NCBI RefSeq assembly: GCF_005938675.2
Contig: NZ_VCCH02000011.1
Coordinates: 1-64,000 of the forward strand
DNA: 64,000 bases
Direction: 5' to 3'
DNA from: Mycobacterium sp. KBS0706
Lineage (GTDB): Bacteria > Pseudomonadota > Alphaproteobacteria > DSM-16000 > Inquilinaceae
Shown: positions 33,651-44,326 of the stretch, in pieces
Layout of the letters: each line of letters opens with the position of its first letter
Numbering within the stretch: position 1 is the stretch's first letter
Translations under genes and position numbers: made by a program
Notes under the pieces: generated by a model
The model's input: the letters and a program-made list of their open reading frames with translations, nothing else
Database searches by the model: none
What the model was told of the DNA's origin: nothing

Positions 33651-34519
33651 TCCCGGCGGTCGCCGCCGCGGCGGAAGTCGCGCGGCGACCGGCCGGTCTG
33701 CTTGGCGAACAGCCGCGAGAAATAGGCCGGGTCGTTGAAGCCGAGAGCATAGGCCGCCTCGGCCACCGAGACATTGGTGTAGAGCAGCAGGCGCTTGGCC
33801 TCGAGCAACAGCCGGTCCTGGATCAGCCGGGCCGGCGGCGCGCCCGCCACCCGGCGGCAGGCGGCCCAGAGCTGCTTCGGGCTGACTGCCAGCGCTCGGG
33901 CGTAATCCTCGACCTCGTCATGGGCGCGGTAGTGCTGCTCGATCCGCTCGCGGAACCGGGCCACCAGCAGCGCCTGCGGGCCGGGGGCCGCGGTCTCCCC
34001 GCCCCCCGCCTGCGCCAGGCGCAGCACCTCGACCAGGATGCCGACCAGCAGCGCCTCCACCGCCGCGGCCCGGCCTGGTGCCAGCCAGGCCAGCTCGCGC
34101 GACAGCCGGCCCAGGCTGGCCAGGATGAAGCCCTGGTCGGCGACCGGGATCACGGCCGGGGCGGCGAAGAGCGGCCGGAACTCCGGCTCGCGCCGCACCA
34201 GCTCGCGCAGGGCGGCGTCGGACACGGTCAGGACGGAGCCGACCGTCTCCGGCTCGAAGTCGAAGCCATGCACCACCCCGGCCGGCATCAGCAGCAGACA
34301 GGGCGCCTGCAGCCGGATCGACTGGCCCTCGGCCCGGACCACGCCGCCGCCGCGGGTGAAGTGGAAGACATGGTTCAGGTTGGCATGGGCATGGGCCCGG
34401 ATAGTCCAGCCGCTGGGTCGGCTGCGATCCTCCAATGCCTCCAAATGCAGGAACCGGTCGTCGACCGTCCGCGGCGCCTCGCCATAGAGGAAAAAATTCG
34501 GAATCGCGGGTGTTTGCAT
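33569..34519 (-). CDS. pobR: AraC family regulator, probable PobR
   Basis: 316 residues. N-terminal cupin-type domain (HANLNHVFHFTRGGG, LLLMPAGVVHGFDFE) and C-terminal AraC helix-turn-helix pair ending NDPAYFSRLFAKQTGRSPRDFRRG. A 28-residue tail after the domain runs into the convergent SDR gene. It is divergent from pobA with 102 bp between, as for PobR, the 4-hydroxybenzoate-responsive activator of pobA in several proteobacteria. The name is inferred from that context. Confidence 0.85.
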   Translation of the reverse strand: MQTPAIPNFFLYGEAPRTVDDRFLHLEALEDRSRPSGWTIRAHAHANLNHVFHFTRGGGVVRAEGQSIRLQAPCLLLMPAGVVHGFDFEPETVGSVLTVSDAALRELVRREPEFRPLFAAPAVIPVADQGFILASLGRLSRELAWLAPGRAAAVEALLVGILVEVLRLAQAGGGETAAPGPQALLVARFRERIEQHYRAHDEVEDYARALAVSPKQLWAACRRVAGAPPARLIQDRLLLEAKRLLLYTNVSVAEAAYALGFNDPAYFSRLFAKQTGRSPRDFRRGGDRRDQVSASTTPPSTRSAAPLVAAAWGETA

Positions 34520-34612
34520 GGAGTCCTGCCTCCTGACCGCCCGAAGCGCGCGGGAAAAATTGTCCAAGTTTTCCGAAGCCGCGTCCATGGCTTTCCGCGC
34601 CGCTGCGCCTAG

Positions 34613-35788
<1,176 letters not shown>

Positions 35789-35845
35789 AGGCGAGGCCGG
35801 CCGGCCCCAGGACCTGCTATGATCGCCTCATCGTGACGGGCAAGC

Positions 35846-36148
35846 ATGATGACCGGGAGCGAGGCGACCACAGGCAACACAATCATGTGTCCCCGCTGCC
35901 GAAGCGTCGTGACCTGGCCGTCATCGCTCGGCGACGGCGACAAGGCGTCGATCGCGAAAACAACGCGGTCCAGCGCGCTTGAGGGCGCGAAGCGGCTGCA
36001 TGACCAACTCGGCCTCGACCTCAGGGAAGCCAAGAGAGTGGCCTTGCACATCACTTCCGTTCTAGGCCACTGCCACCGCTGCAAGGCGCCGGTGTCCGGC
36101 GCCGTCTCCGTCTGCCCGAACTGCCGGTCGGCCAATCTGGACTGGTAG
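35846..36148 (+). CDS. Small zinc-ribbon protein
   Basis: 100 residues. CxxC pairs: CPRC near residue 15, then CHRC and CPNC near the C-terminus, probably one or two zinc ribbons. Between them LGLDLREAKRVALHIT is an amphipathic helix like the ribosome-associated L7/L12-type or DUF-type C-terminal fold. No known function. It stands 57 bp downstream of pobA on the same strand, so could be transcribed with it, but the content suggests it is unrelated. Confidence 0.65.
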   Translation: MMTGSEATTGNTIMCPRCRSVVTWPSSLGDGDKASIAKTTRSSALEGAKRLHDQLGLDLREAKRVALHITSVLGHCHRCKAPVSGAVSVCPNCRSANLDW

Positions 36149-36229
36149 CCGCGCGGGGCTATTGCGACTTCGCTGGGTCGATTTGCGTTGCCTCTGCCGC
36201 TTACGAGAGCTTTTCGGAAACCCACACAC

Positions 36230-36386
36230 CGTCATTGCGAGTTTAGCACCGGCCGGCGGCCGACCCGCCCTTGATGTAACGAGCCGCCTGAGCGGTCAGT
36301 TACTTGTTAGCGTAGCGAAGCAATCCATGGTGCAACTCATGCGGGACGATGGATTGCTTCGTCGGCTGCGCCTCCTCGCAATGACG
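36230..36386. repeat. Dispersed palindrome, family B, with an internal insertion
   Basis: Outer arms CGTCATTGCGAG (36230-36241) and CTCGCAATGACG; inner arms GAAGCAATCCA and TGGATTGCTTC. This is a well-known alphaproteobacterial intergenic repeat. About 62 bp separate the left outer and inner arms, where the element is usually continuous. That stretch contains GTAAC-N18-GTTAC. Confidence 0.7.
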
Positions 36387-36448
36387 GCGAGGGATGAGCG
36401 TTCTGAAAAGGTCTCGCCAGGCGGGAAAGGCAACAGAGCAGCCGCTCC

Positions 36449-38062
36449 CTACCCCGCATCCGTCAGGATCATCCCGGCACCCTTCTCGGCCACCATCATG
36501 GTCGGGGCGTTGATGTTGCCGGCGGTGATGTTGGGGAAGATCGAGGCGTCGACCACGCGCAGGCCCGGCACCCCGTGCACCCGCAGCCGGGCATCGACCA
36601 CCGCGGTCGCCCGATCCGGCCCCATCGCGCAGCTGCCGCACAGATGGTAGATCGAGCCGCTATTGGCCCGGAACCAGTCCAGCAGGGCTTCATCGCTCTC
36701 GGCCCCGGCGGAGGGAGGCATCTCCTCGACCGTGATCGCGGCCAGGCTCGGCGCCGCCATGATCCGGCGGGCCAGACGGCTGCCCTGCAGCACCTCCGCG
36801 ATGTCGCGGTCGGTGGACAGGTAGTTCGGCCGGATCTTCGCCGCCGCCGACGGGTCGGGCGAAGCGATGGCGATCTCGCCACGGCTGGTCGGCCGGCAGG
36901 AGTTGAAGGCCAGCAGGAATCCCGGATAGGGCTCCGGCTTCAGCCCGGCCTTCGGGCTGTCCGGGATGCGGTAGGACAGCGGGTTGAAATACATCTGGAT
37001 GTTCGGCCGCGCCTCGCCCGGCGCGCCGCGGAAGAAGCCGCCCGCCTGGTTGACGCTCATGGCGAAGGGGCCCTTGCGGGTCAGCAGGTATTGCAGCCCC
37101 AGCCGGGCCTGGCCCCACGGGCTGCCGAAGCTGCCGTTCAGCGTCGGCACGCGCGAGCGGTAGTAGAAGCTGGCGCAGAGATGGTCCTGCAGGTTGCGGC
37201 CGACCGCCGGCAGGTGGTGCGCCACCGCCACCCCGGCCGCGGCCAGCTGGGCGCCGTCGCCGATGCCGGAGAGCTGCAGCAGCTTCGGCGTGTCGACCGC
37301 GCCGGCGGCCAGGATCACCTCGCGCTTCGCGGTGACGATGCGCGTCTCCGATCCCAGCCGGATCTCGACCCCGGTGGCGCGGCCGGTGGAGTCCAGCACC
37401 ACCCGCAGGGCCTGGGCGTCGCGCTCGACCGTCAGGTTGCGGCGGCCTAGCGCCGGATGCAGGTATTCGACGCTCGACGACGACCGCCGCCCGTCGCGGG
37501 TGTTGACGTCATAGACTCCGGCGCCCTCGATCGACGCGCCGTTGAAGTCGCCGTTGGCCGGCAGCTGCAGTTCGCGGCAGGCGGCGAGATAGGCGTCGGT
37601 CACCGCATGGGTGCCATCGCGCATCGGCGTGACATGGATCGGCCCGTCCGCGCCATGCCAGTCCGAGGCGCCGCCGGCATGGCTCTCCAGCCGGCGGAAC
37701 TGCGGCAGCACGTCGCCGTAGCCCCAGCCGGGGTTGCCGGCCGCCGCCCAGTCGTCGAAATCCGCCGCGGCGCCCCGCACGAACACCATGGCGTTGATCG
37801 AGCCGGAGCCGCCCTGCACCTTGCCGCGCGGGCAATAGATGCGCCGGCCGCCCAGCGCCGCCTCCGGCTCCGACCAGTACATCCAGTTGACCCGCGGGTT
37901 GTAGTAGCTGCGGGCGTAGCCGACCGGGATGCGGAACCAGAAGGAATCGTCGCGGCCGCCGGCCTCGAGCAGCAGCACGCTGTGCCGGCCGCTCTCGCTC
38001 AGCCGCGCCGCCAGGATGCAGCCGGCCGAGCCGGCGCCGACGATGACATAGTCGTGGGTCAT
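36449..38062 (-). CDS. GMC family FAD-dependent oxidoreductase
   Basis: 537 residues from ATG 38062. FAD loop VGAGSAGCILAARL, second GMC signature LAAGAVDTPKLLQLSG, substrate-side RGKVQGGSGSINAM and the catalytic His in HLCGSCAMG, with the C-terminal NITAGNINAPTMMVAEKGA. The family covers choline dehydrogenase, alcohol and sugar oxidases; length and motifs fit an alcohol/polyol dehydrogenase. It lies 11 bp after the enolase-superfamily gene, so they form an operon, probably for oxidation of a hydroxylated carbon source. Confidence 0.9.
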   Translation of the reverse strand: MTHDYVIVGAGSAGCILAARLSESGRHSVLLLEAGGRDDSFWFRIPVGYARSYYNPRVNWMYWSEPEAALGGRRIYCPRGKVQGGSGSINAMVFVRGAAADFDDWAAAGNPGWGYGDVLPQFRRLESHAGGASDWHGADGPIHVTPMRDGTHAVTDAYLAACRELQLPANGDFNGASIEGAGVYDVNTRDGRRSSSSVEYLHPALGRRNLTVERDAQALRVVLDSTGRATGVEIRLGSETRIVTAKREVILAAGAVDTPKLLQLSGIGDGAQLAAAGVAVAHHLPAVGRNLQDHLCASFYYRSRVPTLNGSFGSPWGQARLGLQYLLTRKGPFAMSVNQAGGFFRGAPGEARPNIQMYFNPLSYRIPDSPKAGLKPEPYPGFLLAFNSCRPTSRGEIAIASPDPSAAAKIRPNYLSTDRDIAEVLQGSRLARRIMAAPSLAAITVEEMPPSAGAESDEALLDWFRANSGSIYHLCGSCAMGPDRATAVVDARLRVHGVPGLRVVDASIFPNITAGNINAPTMMVAEKGAGMILTDAG

Positions 38063-38073
38063 GAAGGGCCCGT

Positions 38074-39291
38074 TCAGCCGCGAGCGGGGGCGAACTGCTT
38101 CACGTCGGCCGGCTCGGAGGCCATCTGCAGGTGCAGCCGGTCGCCGGTGTACGGCGAGTGCCTTGCCACCACGTCCAGGTTCAGCTCCACCCCCAGCCCC
38201 GGCTCGCGCGACGGGATCAGGTAGCCGTCGTCGAAGGCTAAGGGCTTCTTGAGGATCTCGCCGTGGAAGCCGCCGTAATCCAGGATCGATTCCTGGATCA
38301 GGAAGTTCGGCGAGGCGGCGCCGACCTGGATGCCGGCGGCGGCGACGACCGGGCCGCAATAGACATGCGGCGCCAACTGGGCGTAGTAGGCCTCGGCCAT
38401 GCTGGCGATCTTCTTGGTCTCCAGGATGCCGCCGACCCGGCCGATATCGGGCTGCAGGATCGAGGCGGCGCCGAGCTCCAGCACCCGCTGGAACTCATAT
38501 TTCGTGCACAGCCGCTCGCCGGTCGAGATCGGGATCGAGGTCGCGCGCGCCACCTCGGCCATCGCCGCCTCCTGCCCTGGCGGCACCGGCTCCTCGAACC
38601 ACAGCGGATCGTACTTCTCCAGCCGCTTGGCCAGGCGGATGGCCGAGGACGGCACCATCTGGCCATGCGTGCCGAACAAGAGGTCGGCGCTGCTGCCCAC
38701 CGCCTCGCGCACCTTGCGGCAGAAGGTCTCGCAGCGGTCGAGCACGCCGAGCGAGATCTGGTGCCCGGAATAGGCGGTGTAGGGCCCGGCCGGGTCGAAC
38801 TTCACCCCGGTGAAGCCCATCGCCACCATCTCGGCCGCGCAATCCGCGGCCAGGTCGGGGTCGTTGAAGTCGAACTCGCCGGCGGCGTTCTTCGGGTAGA
38901 GATAGGTGTAGGCGCGCAGCTTCTCGTGAACGAGGCCGCCCAGCAGGTCGTAGACCGGACGGCCGGCCGCCTTGCCGATGATGTCCCAGCAGGCCATCTC
39001 CAGCCCCGAGACGATGCCCATCATCGTCGGATCCGGCCGCTGGGTGAAGCCGCTGGAATAGGCCGACCGCCAGAACCGTTCGATCCGGTGCGGATCGTGG
39101 CCCAGCAGGTGGCGCTCGAAGACATCCGCGATCAGCGGCACCATCGCCTGGGGGTGAAAGGCCGTCGAGTAGATCTCGCCGACGCCCTCGATGCCGTCAT
39201 CCGTCTTCAGCTGCACGAAGATCCAGTACATGCCGCCGACATGCGGCGGCGGGACGGCGACGACATGGGTCTCAAGCGATGCGATCTTCAT
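38074..39291 (-). CDS. Mandelate racemase/muconate lactonizing enzyme family protein
   Basis: 405 residues. Enolase-superfamily metal ligands: Glu in WFEEPVPPG and Glu in STGERLCTKYEF. The first ligand lies in LLFGTHGQM, where most members have Asp. The second-strand base GVKFDP replaces the usual KxK, and PHVYCGPVV holds the His on the opposite face. This resembles acid-sugar dehydratases rather than racemases, but the substrate cannot be assigned. It is first gene of an operon with the GMC oxidoreductase and divergent from an ABC uptake operon. Confidence 0.88.
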   Translation of the reverse strand: MKIASLETHVVAVPPPHVGGMYWIFVQLKTDDGIEGVGEIYSTAFHPQAMVPLIADVFERHLLGHDPHRIERFWRSAYSSGFTQRPDPTMMGIVSGLEMACWDIIGKAAGRPVYDLLGGLVHEKLRAYTYLYPKNAAGEFDFNDPDLAADCAAEMVAMGFTGVKFDPAGPYTAYSGHQISLGVLDRCETFCRKVREAVGSSADLLFGTHGQMVPSSAIRLAKRLEKYDPLWFEEPVPPGQEAAMAEVARATSIPISTGERLCTKYEFQRVLELGAASILQPDIGRVGGILETKKIASMAEAYYAQLAPHVYCGPVVAAAGIQVGAASPNFLIQESILDYGGFHGEILKKPLAFDDGYLIPSREPGLGVELNLDVVARHSPYTGDRLHLQMASEPADVKQFAPARG

Positions 39292-39512
39292 GCGGCAGCC
39301 TTTCGTTCGGGCCGGCGCAACGGCGCGCCGCGGCCCGAGCCATGATGGATCGCCGCATCCCGGCCCTCCAGGCCGGCGGCGACGGAAAATCCCGCGCAAA
39401 CGACGCGGTTCCGGCGGCGAGTCACGAAGCGGTGGTCCGGCTGTCATCACCCTGTCATGCTTCGCCCCTAAAGGCAGCACCCGCACACCACATGCCGTCA
39501 TCGGGGGGCAGG

Positions 39513-40670
39513 ATGCTCAATCGCCGTCAGATCCTTTCGGCCGGCGTCGCCGCCGGTGCCGTCGCCCTGGTGCCGCAGCGCCAGGCCTATGCCGCGACGC
39601 GGATCGATGTCTACACCGCCAGCGATGCCAACATCTCGGACTGGTGGAGCAATGTCCTGAAGCCCGCCTTCGAGGCGGCGCATCCCGACTTCGAGGTCAA
39701 TGTCGTGATCTCGCGCGGCGCCGGCAGCGGCGGCATCGTGGCGATCTCCGACCGGGCCTTCGCCGCGCTGAAGGCCGGGATCGACCCGCAGGTCGACTTC
39801 TTCGAGGAGAACGACCCGCTGCTGCCCAAGGGCGGCATCGACGCCGGGCTGTGGGTCGGCTTCGACGCCAAGTCCGTGCCCGGCAACGCCCGGCTGAATC
39901 CGTTGGCGATCGAGTCGCCCTATGGCCTGCCCTATCGCGGCTCCCAGGTCGTGCTGGCCTATGATTCGGAGAAGGTGGCCGAGGCCGAGGTGCCGAAGGA
40001 CTGGGCAGGGCTGACCGCCTGGATCAAGTCCCATCCCGGCCAGTTCATCTATGGCCGGCCGGACAAGGGCGGGGCGGGCCGCAACTTCGTGGTCCGCGCC
40101 ATCCACGAGGCCAACAACCGCGACCCGTCGCTGTTCACGGTCGCCAATTATTCGAACGCGGCGGCGGAGGAGCGGCTGCCCAAGGCCTGGGCCATCCTGA
40201 ACGACCTCGCGCCGTCGCTGTACGAGAAGGGCGCCTATGCCGCCGGCAACACGCCGACGCTGCAGCTCTTGGCCAGCGGCGCGGTGTCGATGATCCCGGC
40301 CTGGTCGGACCAGGCGCTGCAGGGCCTGGCGCAGGGCGTGCTGCCGCCCTCGGTCAAGCTGTTCCAGCTACAGGACCTGGCGCTGTCCGGCAGCTTCGCC
40401 GACGCCACCGTGCCCAGCAACGGCGCGCACAAGGACGCCGCCCTGGCCCTGGCCGACTTCCTGCTGACCGACGCGATGCAGGTCTCGATCGTCAAAGAGC
40501 TCGGCGGCTTCCCCGGCGTCGACTGGGACAAGCTGCCGGCCGAGCTGAAGCAGCAGTTCGCCGCGGTAATCCCGAAGTCGATCCCGACCTATCCGCGCGG
40601 CGAATGGGAAGCGGCGATGAATGACGGCTGGTACCGCAACGTCGCCCCCAATATCGACCCGTCGAAGTGA
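39513..40670 (+). CDS. ABC transporter substrate-binding protein, phosphodiester-type operon
   Basis: 385 residues from ATG 39513 with a G-rich ribosome site. N-terminus MLNRRQILSAGVAAGAVAL with twin Arg, so Tat export is possible, cleavage near QAYA. The body is a type-II periplasmic binding protein (IDVYTASDANISDWWSN, PYGLPYRGSQVVLAYDSEK), like iron, polyamine or 2-aminoethylphosphonate binders. The stop overlaps the first permease start by GTGA. The operon ends with a glycerophosphodiester phosphodiesterase, suggesting a phosphodiester ligand. Confidence 0.85.
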   Translation: MLNRRQILSAGVAAGAVALVPQRQAYAATRIDVYTASDANISDWWSNVLKPAFEAAHPDFEVNVVISRGAGSGGIVAISDRAFAALKAGIDPQVDFFEENDPLLPKGGIDAGLWVGFDAKSVPGNARLNPLAIESPYGLPYRGSQVVLAYDSEKVAEAEVPKDWAGLTAWIKSHPGQFIYGRPDKGGAGRNFVVRAIHEANNRDPSLFTVANYSNAAAEERLPKAWAILNDLAPSLYEKGAYAAGNTPTLQLLASGAVSMIPAWSDQALQGLAQGVLPPSVKLFQLQDLALSGSFADATVPSNGAHKDAALALADFLLTDAMQVSIVKELGGFPGVDWDKLPAELKQQFAAVIPKSIPTYPRGEWEAAMNDGWYRNVAPNIDPSK

Positions 40671-41548
40671 CCGATCGGTCCCTGCCGTCCCTGCGAACAA
40701 TCATCATCCGGCGGCAGGCCCTGGGCCTGCTGCTGGTGGCGGCGCCGGTGCTGCTGGTGGTGGCGCTGGTGCTGGTGCCGGCGCTGTCGGCGGTCCTGGC
40801 CACGCTGCGGGTCGAGGTCGACGGCCGCAGCGTGGTCTCGCTGGCCAACTACGCCGACTTCTTCGCCGACCCGCAGAGCCGCCGCAACCTCGGCTTCACC
40901 CTGTGGACCACGGCGGTGGCGACGGCGCTGCTGCTGGCCCTGTGCCTGCCGCTGGCGCTGTACCTCCGCTTCGCCACCGGGCGGCTGCCGGCGGTGGTGC
41001 AGGGCATCGCCGTTTTCCCGCTGTTCGTGCCCGGCATCATCGTCGCCTATGCGCTGATCCGTTCGATCGGGCCGAACGGCCTGCTGGCCACGATCCTGGC
41101 GGCCTTCGGCATCGGCGGCTACGTCTCGCCCTATCTCGGCCCCTGGGGGCCGGTGATCGGGCTGGTGTGGGAGGGCGTGCCGCTGACCCTGCTGGTGCTG
41201 CTGTCCGGCCTGGCCCAGGTGCCGCTGCCGGCGATCGAGGCGGCGCGGGACGTCGGCGCCGGGCCGTTCCGCACCCTGGCCAGCATCATCCTGCCGCTGA
41301 TCCGCAACTCGCTGCTGATCGCCTTCGCGCTGGAGTTCCTCAACATCTTCGGCGCCTTCACCCTGCCCTATCTGCTGGGCCCCGCCTCGCCGGAAATGAT
41401 GGGCGTCTACATGCAGCGCACCTTCGGCGACGTGCGCGACCCGATCGCCGCCCAGACCCAGGCGGTGGTCACCTTTCTGATCTGCGCCGCGGTCGGCGTG
41501 CTGTATGTCCGCGCGATCTCGAAATCGCGCGCCCGGGGGGCACCGTGA
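40667..41548 (+). CDS. ABC transporter permease 1
   Basis: 293 residues, six predicted helices, GTG start in a GTGA overlap with the binding-protein gene. The EAA coupling loop is EAARDVGAGPFRTLASIILP. It belongs to the PotB/UgpA-type permease group. It pairs with the next permease to form the membrane channel. Confidence 0.88.
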   Translation: MTDRSLPSLRTIIIRRQALGLLLVAAPVLLVVALVLVPALSAVLATLRVEVDGRSVVSLANYADFFADPQSRRNLGFTLWTTAVATALLLALCLPLALYLRFATGRLPAVVQGIAVFPLFVPGIIVAYALIRSIGPNGLLATILAAFGIGGYVSPYLGPWGPVIGLVWEGVPLTLLVLLSGLAQVPLPAIEAARDVGAGPFRTLASIILPLIRNSLLIAFALEFLNIFGAFTLPYLLGPASPEMMGVYMQRTFGDVRDPIAAQTQAVVTFLICAAVGVLYVRAISKSRARGAP

Positions 41549-42363
41549 CCGCCGCCCGGAGCCTGTTCCGCCACCTGCCCGGCCCGCTGCTGGCGACGGT
41601 GCTGGGGGTGGCGATCATCGTGCCGATCGCCACCGTGTTCCTGTGGGCCTTCGCCGAGGCCTGGCGCTATCCGGCCCTGCTGCCGACACAATGGGGCCTG
41701 CGCTTCTGGGGCATGACCCTGGCCCGGGCCGATGTCTGGTCGGCGCTGCAGACCTCGCTGGCCCTGTCGGTGGTGGTCACCGCGGTGTCGGCCGCGATCT
41801 GCCTGCCCGCCGCCTATGCCTTTGCCCGGCTCGACTTCCCCGGCAAGCAACTGCTGCTGCTGTCCTTCCTGGCGACCCAGGCCTTCCCGAAATTCGGCCT
41901 CTATGTCGCCATCGCTGCGATCTTCCTGCAGCTCGGCCTGGTCGGCACCTTCGCCGGCGTCGCCATCATCCAGGTGCTGAACACGCTGCTGTTCATGATC
42001 TGGATTCCGGTCGCCGCCTTCCAGAATGTCGATCGGCGGCTGGAGGAGGCCGCGCGGGACGTCGGCGCCGGCCCGTTCCGCACCTTCTGGCACGTCACCC
42101 TGCCGCAGGCCGGCCCGGCCATCGCCGCCGCCCTGCTGCTGAGCTTCGTCGGCACCTTCTACGAGACCGAGGGCGCGTGGCTGATCGGCGCGCCGACGGT
42201 GCGGACCATGCCGATCCTGATGATCTCGCTGATCAACAACCAGCTGGTGATCCAGTACGGCGCGGTGCTGTCCGTGCTGCTCTGGGTGCCGTCCTTCGTC
42301 GCGCTGCTGTTCGCGCGCAATATCCTCAGCGCCCGCACCATCGCGCGCGGGCTGGGAGCCTAG
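41545..42363 (+). CDS. ABC transporter permease 2
   Basis: 272 residues, GTG start in a GTGA overlap with permease 1. Six helices; the EAA loop EEAARDVGAGPFRTFWHVTL is nearly identical to that of permease 1, showing the two are ancient duplicates. PotC/UgpE-type. One base separates its stop from the ATP-binding gene. Confidence 0.88.
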   Translation: MTAARSLFRHLPGPLLATVLGVAIIVPIATVFLWAFAEAWRYPALLPTQWGLRFWGMTLARADVWSALQTSLALSVVVTAVSAAICLPAAYAFARLDFPGKQLLLLSFLATQAFPKFGLYVAIAAIFLQLGLVGTFAGVAIIQVLNTLLFMIWIPVAAFQNVDRRLEEAARDVGAGPFRTFWHVTLPQAGPAIAAALLLSFVGTFYETEGAWLIGAPTVRTMPILMISLINNQLVIQYGAVLSVLLWVPSFVALLFARNILSARTIARGLGA

Positions 42364-42364
42364 C

Positions 42365-43444
42365 ATGGCCACGCTCGCGCTCGACCGCCTGACCAAGCGC
42401 TTCGGCGAGACCGCCGCGGTCGACCGCGTGTCGCTGGCCATCGGCGATGGCGAGCTGGTGTGCCTGCTCGGCCCGTCCGGCTGCGGCAAGTCGACCGTGC
42501 TGCGCATGATCGGCGGCTTCGAGATGCCGAGCGGCGGCCGGGTCGCGATCGACGGCGCCGATATCGGCGCGCTGCCGCCGAACCGTCGCCCGACCGGCAT
42601 GGTGTTCCAGAGCCACGCGCTGTGGCCGCACATGACCGTGGCCCGCAACATCGCCTTCGGCCTGGGGCTGCGGCCGCTGTCGCGCGGCGAGGTCGACCGC
42701 CGGGTCGACGGCGTGCTGGATCTCGTCGGCCTGTCCGGCTACGGCGACCGCTATCCCGGCCAGCTGTCGGGCGGCCAGCAGCAGCGCGTCGCCATCGCCC
42801 GCTGCGTCGTGCTGGAGCCGAAGATCCTGCTGATGGACGAGCCCTTCTCCGCCCTCGACGCCCATCTCCGGGTGCGGCTGCGCGAGGAGGTGCGGGCGAT
42901 CCAGCGCCGCCTGGGCCTGACCACCGTCTTCGTCACCCACGACCAGGAGGAGGCGATGACGCTGGCCGACCGCATCGTGGTGATGAAGGACGGGCGGATC
43001 GAGCAGGTCGGCCGGCCCGGCGAGATCTATGCCCGGCCGGAGACCGAATTCGTCGCCGGCTTCATCGGCACCATGACCCTGGCCGAGGCCCGGGTCGAGG
43101 CCGGCCGGCTGCGCTGGCACGGCCTGGCGGTGCCCTGCGACCTGGCGGACGGCCCCGCCACCCTGGCGCTGCGGCCGGAGGATCTGGTCCCCGTCCCCGC
43201 CGGCACGCCAGGCGCCGTCTCCGGCCGGGTCGCCCGGTTGGTCAATCTCGGCGCCGTGCGCATGGCCGATTTGGACATCGGCGGCGCCACGCTCAAGCTG
43301 CAGCTCGGCCGGGCCGACGGCATCGCCGAGGGCGCCGCGGTGACGCTGCGCCCGACCCGCTGCGCCGTGTTCCGCGCCGGCGAGCCGGCCCGCCATCTGA
43401 GCCTGGCCGAACCAGCCCGCACGCAGGAGCAGGCGCATGCCTGA
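42365..43444 (+). CDS. ABC transporter ATP-binding protein
   Basis: 359 residues. Walker A GPSGCGKST, Q-loop GMVFQSHALWP, signature LSGGQQQRVAIARC, Walker B ILLMDEPFSALD, H-loop VTHDQEEAM, then a C-terminal TOBE-type regulatory region from about residue 240. UgpC/PotA type. It energises the two upstream permeases. The downstream phosphodiesterase start overlaps its end by 8 bp. Confidence 0.92.
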   Translation: MATLALDRLTKRFGETAAVDRVSLAIGDGELVCLLGPSGCGKSTVLRMIGGFEMPSGGRVAIDGADIGALPPNRRPTGMVFQSHALWPHMTVARNIAFGLGLRPLSRGEVDRRVDGVLDLVGLSGYGDRYPGQLSGGQQQRVAIARCVVLEPKILLMDEPFSALDAHLRVRLREEVRAIQRRLGLTTVFVTHDQEEAMTLADRIVVMKDGRIEQVGRPGEIYARPETEFVAGFIGTMTLAEARVEAGRLRWHGLAVPCDLADGPATLALRPEDLVPVPAGTPGAVSGRVARLVNLGAVRMADLDIGGATLKLQLGRADGIAEGAAVTLRPTRCAVFRAGEPARHLSLAEPARTQEQAHA

Positions 43445-44276
43445 CGGCATCGAGATCGTTTCCGGCGATCACCGTACCCGGCTGAAATGGCACCGGCTGC
43501 AGCGGCGGCCCGAGGACATCCCCTTCACCCCGGCCCGGCTGCGCGAGGGCATGGTGCTGGGGGCCTCGATGGAGGTGGATCTGCGCCGCCGCGCCGATGG
43601 CGGCTTCGCCTGCCTGCATGACGAGACGCTGGACCGCGAGACCACCGGCCATGGCCCGGTCGCGGCCGCCGGCGTCGGCGACCTGCGGGCCCTGCGGATG
43701 CGCGGCAACGACGGGACGCCGACCGAGGGGCGGCTGCTGCTGTTGGAGGATCTGGCCGAGCTGGCCGCAACTGGGGCCGATCCTGCGACCCTGGTCCAAC
43801 TCGACCTCAAGGAGGCGGATGCGGCGCTGGACGAGCGCAGCGTCGACGCCTTCTGCGCCACACTGGCCCCGGTGGCCGGCCGCTTTATCCTGAGCGGCGG
43901 CGACTGGACCGCGGTGCGCCGCCTCGGCGCTGACGTGTTACGCCTCGGCTTCGATCCCTGCGACGACGACACCCTGAGCAAGCTGGTGACCTCGGCGGCT
44001 GCCGAGCGCTTCATCGCCGCGGCGCTGGAGCGCGCGCCTGAGGCGGCGATGATCTATCTGTCCTGGCCGATCGTGCTGCGGGCCGATGCGCTGGGGGTCG
44101 ACCTGATCGCCGCCTGCCACGCCGCCGGCAAGTCGGTCGACGCCTGGACCCTGAACCCCGACCATCCGGGCGCCGCGGCCGCGCTGGCCCGGCTGGTGGC
44201 GCTGCGCGCCGACCAGATCACCACCGACGCACCCGGTGTGCTGGAGGCGATGTTCGGGGCGACAAGGAGACCCTAG
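43437..44276 (+). CDS. Glycerophosphodiester phosphodiesterase family protein
   Basis: 279 residues, TIM-barrel GDPD. The catalytic elements are WHRLQRRPEDIPFT (HRG-ENT motif with Gly replaced by Leu), MEVDLRRRADGGFACLHDETLDRETTG (metal Glu, Asp and general His) and LVQLDLKE. Known members split glycerophosphodiesters to glycerol-3-phosphate and an alcohol. No signal peptide, so it acts on imported substrate in the cytoplasm, like UgpQ behind the Ugp transporter. The HRG change leaves the exact substrate open. Confidence 0.85.
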   Translation: MPDGIEIVSGDHRTRLKWHRLQRRPEDIPFTPARLREGMVLGASMEVDLRRRADGGFACLHDETLDRETTGHGPVAAAGVGDLRALRMRGNDGTPTEGRLLLLEDLAELAATGADPATLVQLDLKEADAALDERSVDAFCATLAPVAGRFILSGGDWTAVRRLGADVLRLGFDPCDDDTLSKLVTSAAAERFIAAALERAPEAAMIYLSWPIVLRADALGVDLIAACHAAGKSVDAWTLNPDHPGAAAALARLVALRADQITTDAPGVLEAMFGATRRP

Positions 44277-44326
44277 CCCGGAACCCGTCGCGGCCCTTCG
44301 CATTGCCATGCAGAGGGGACACCAGC

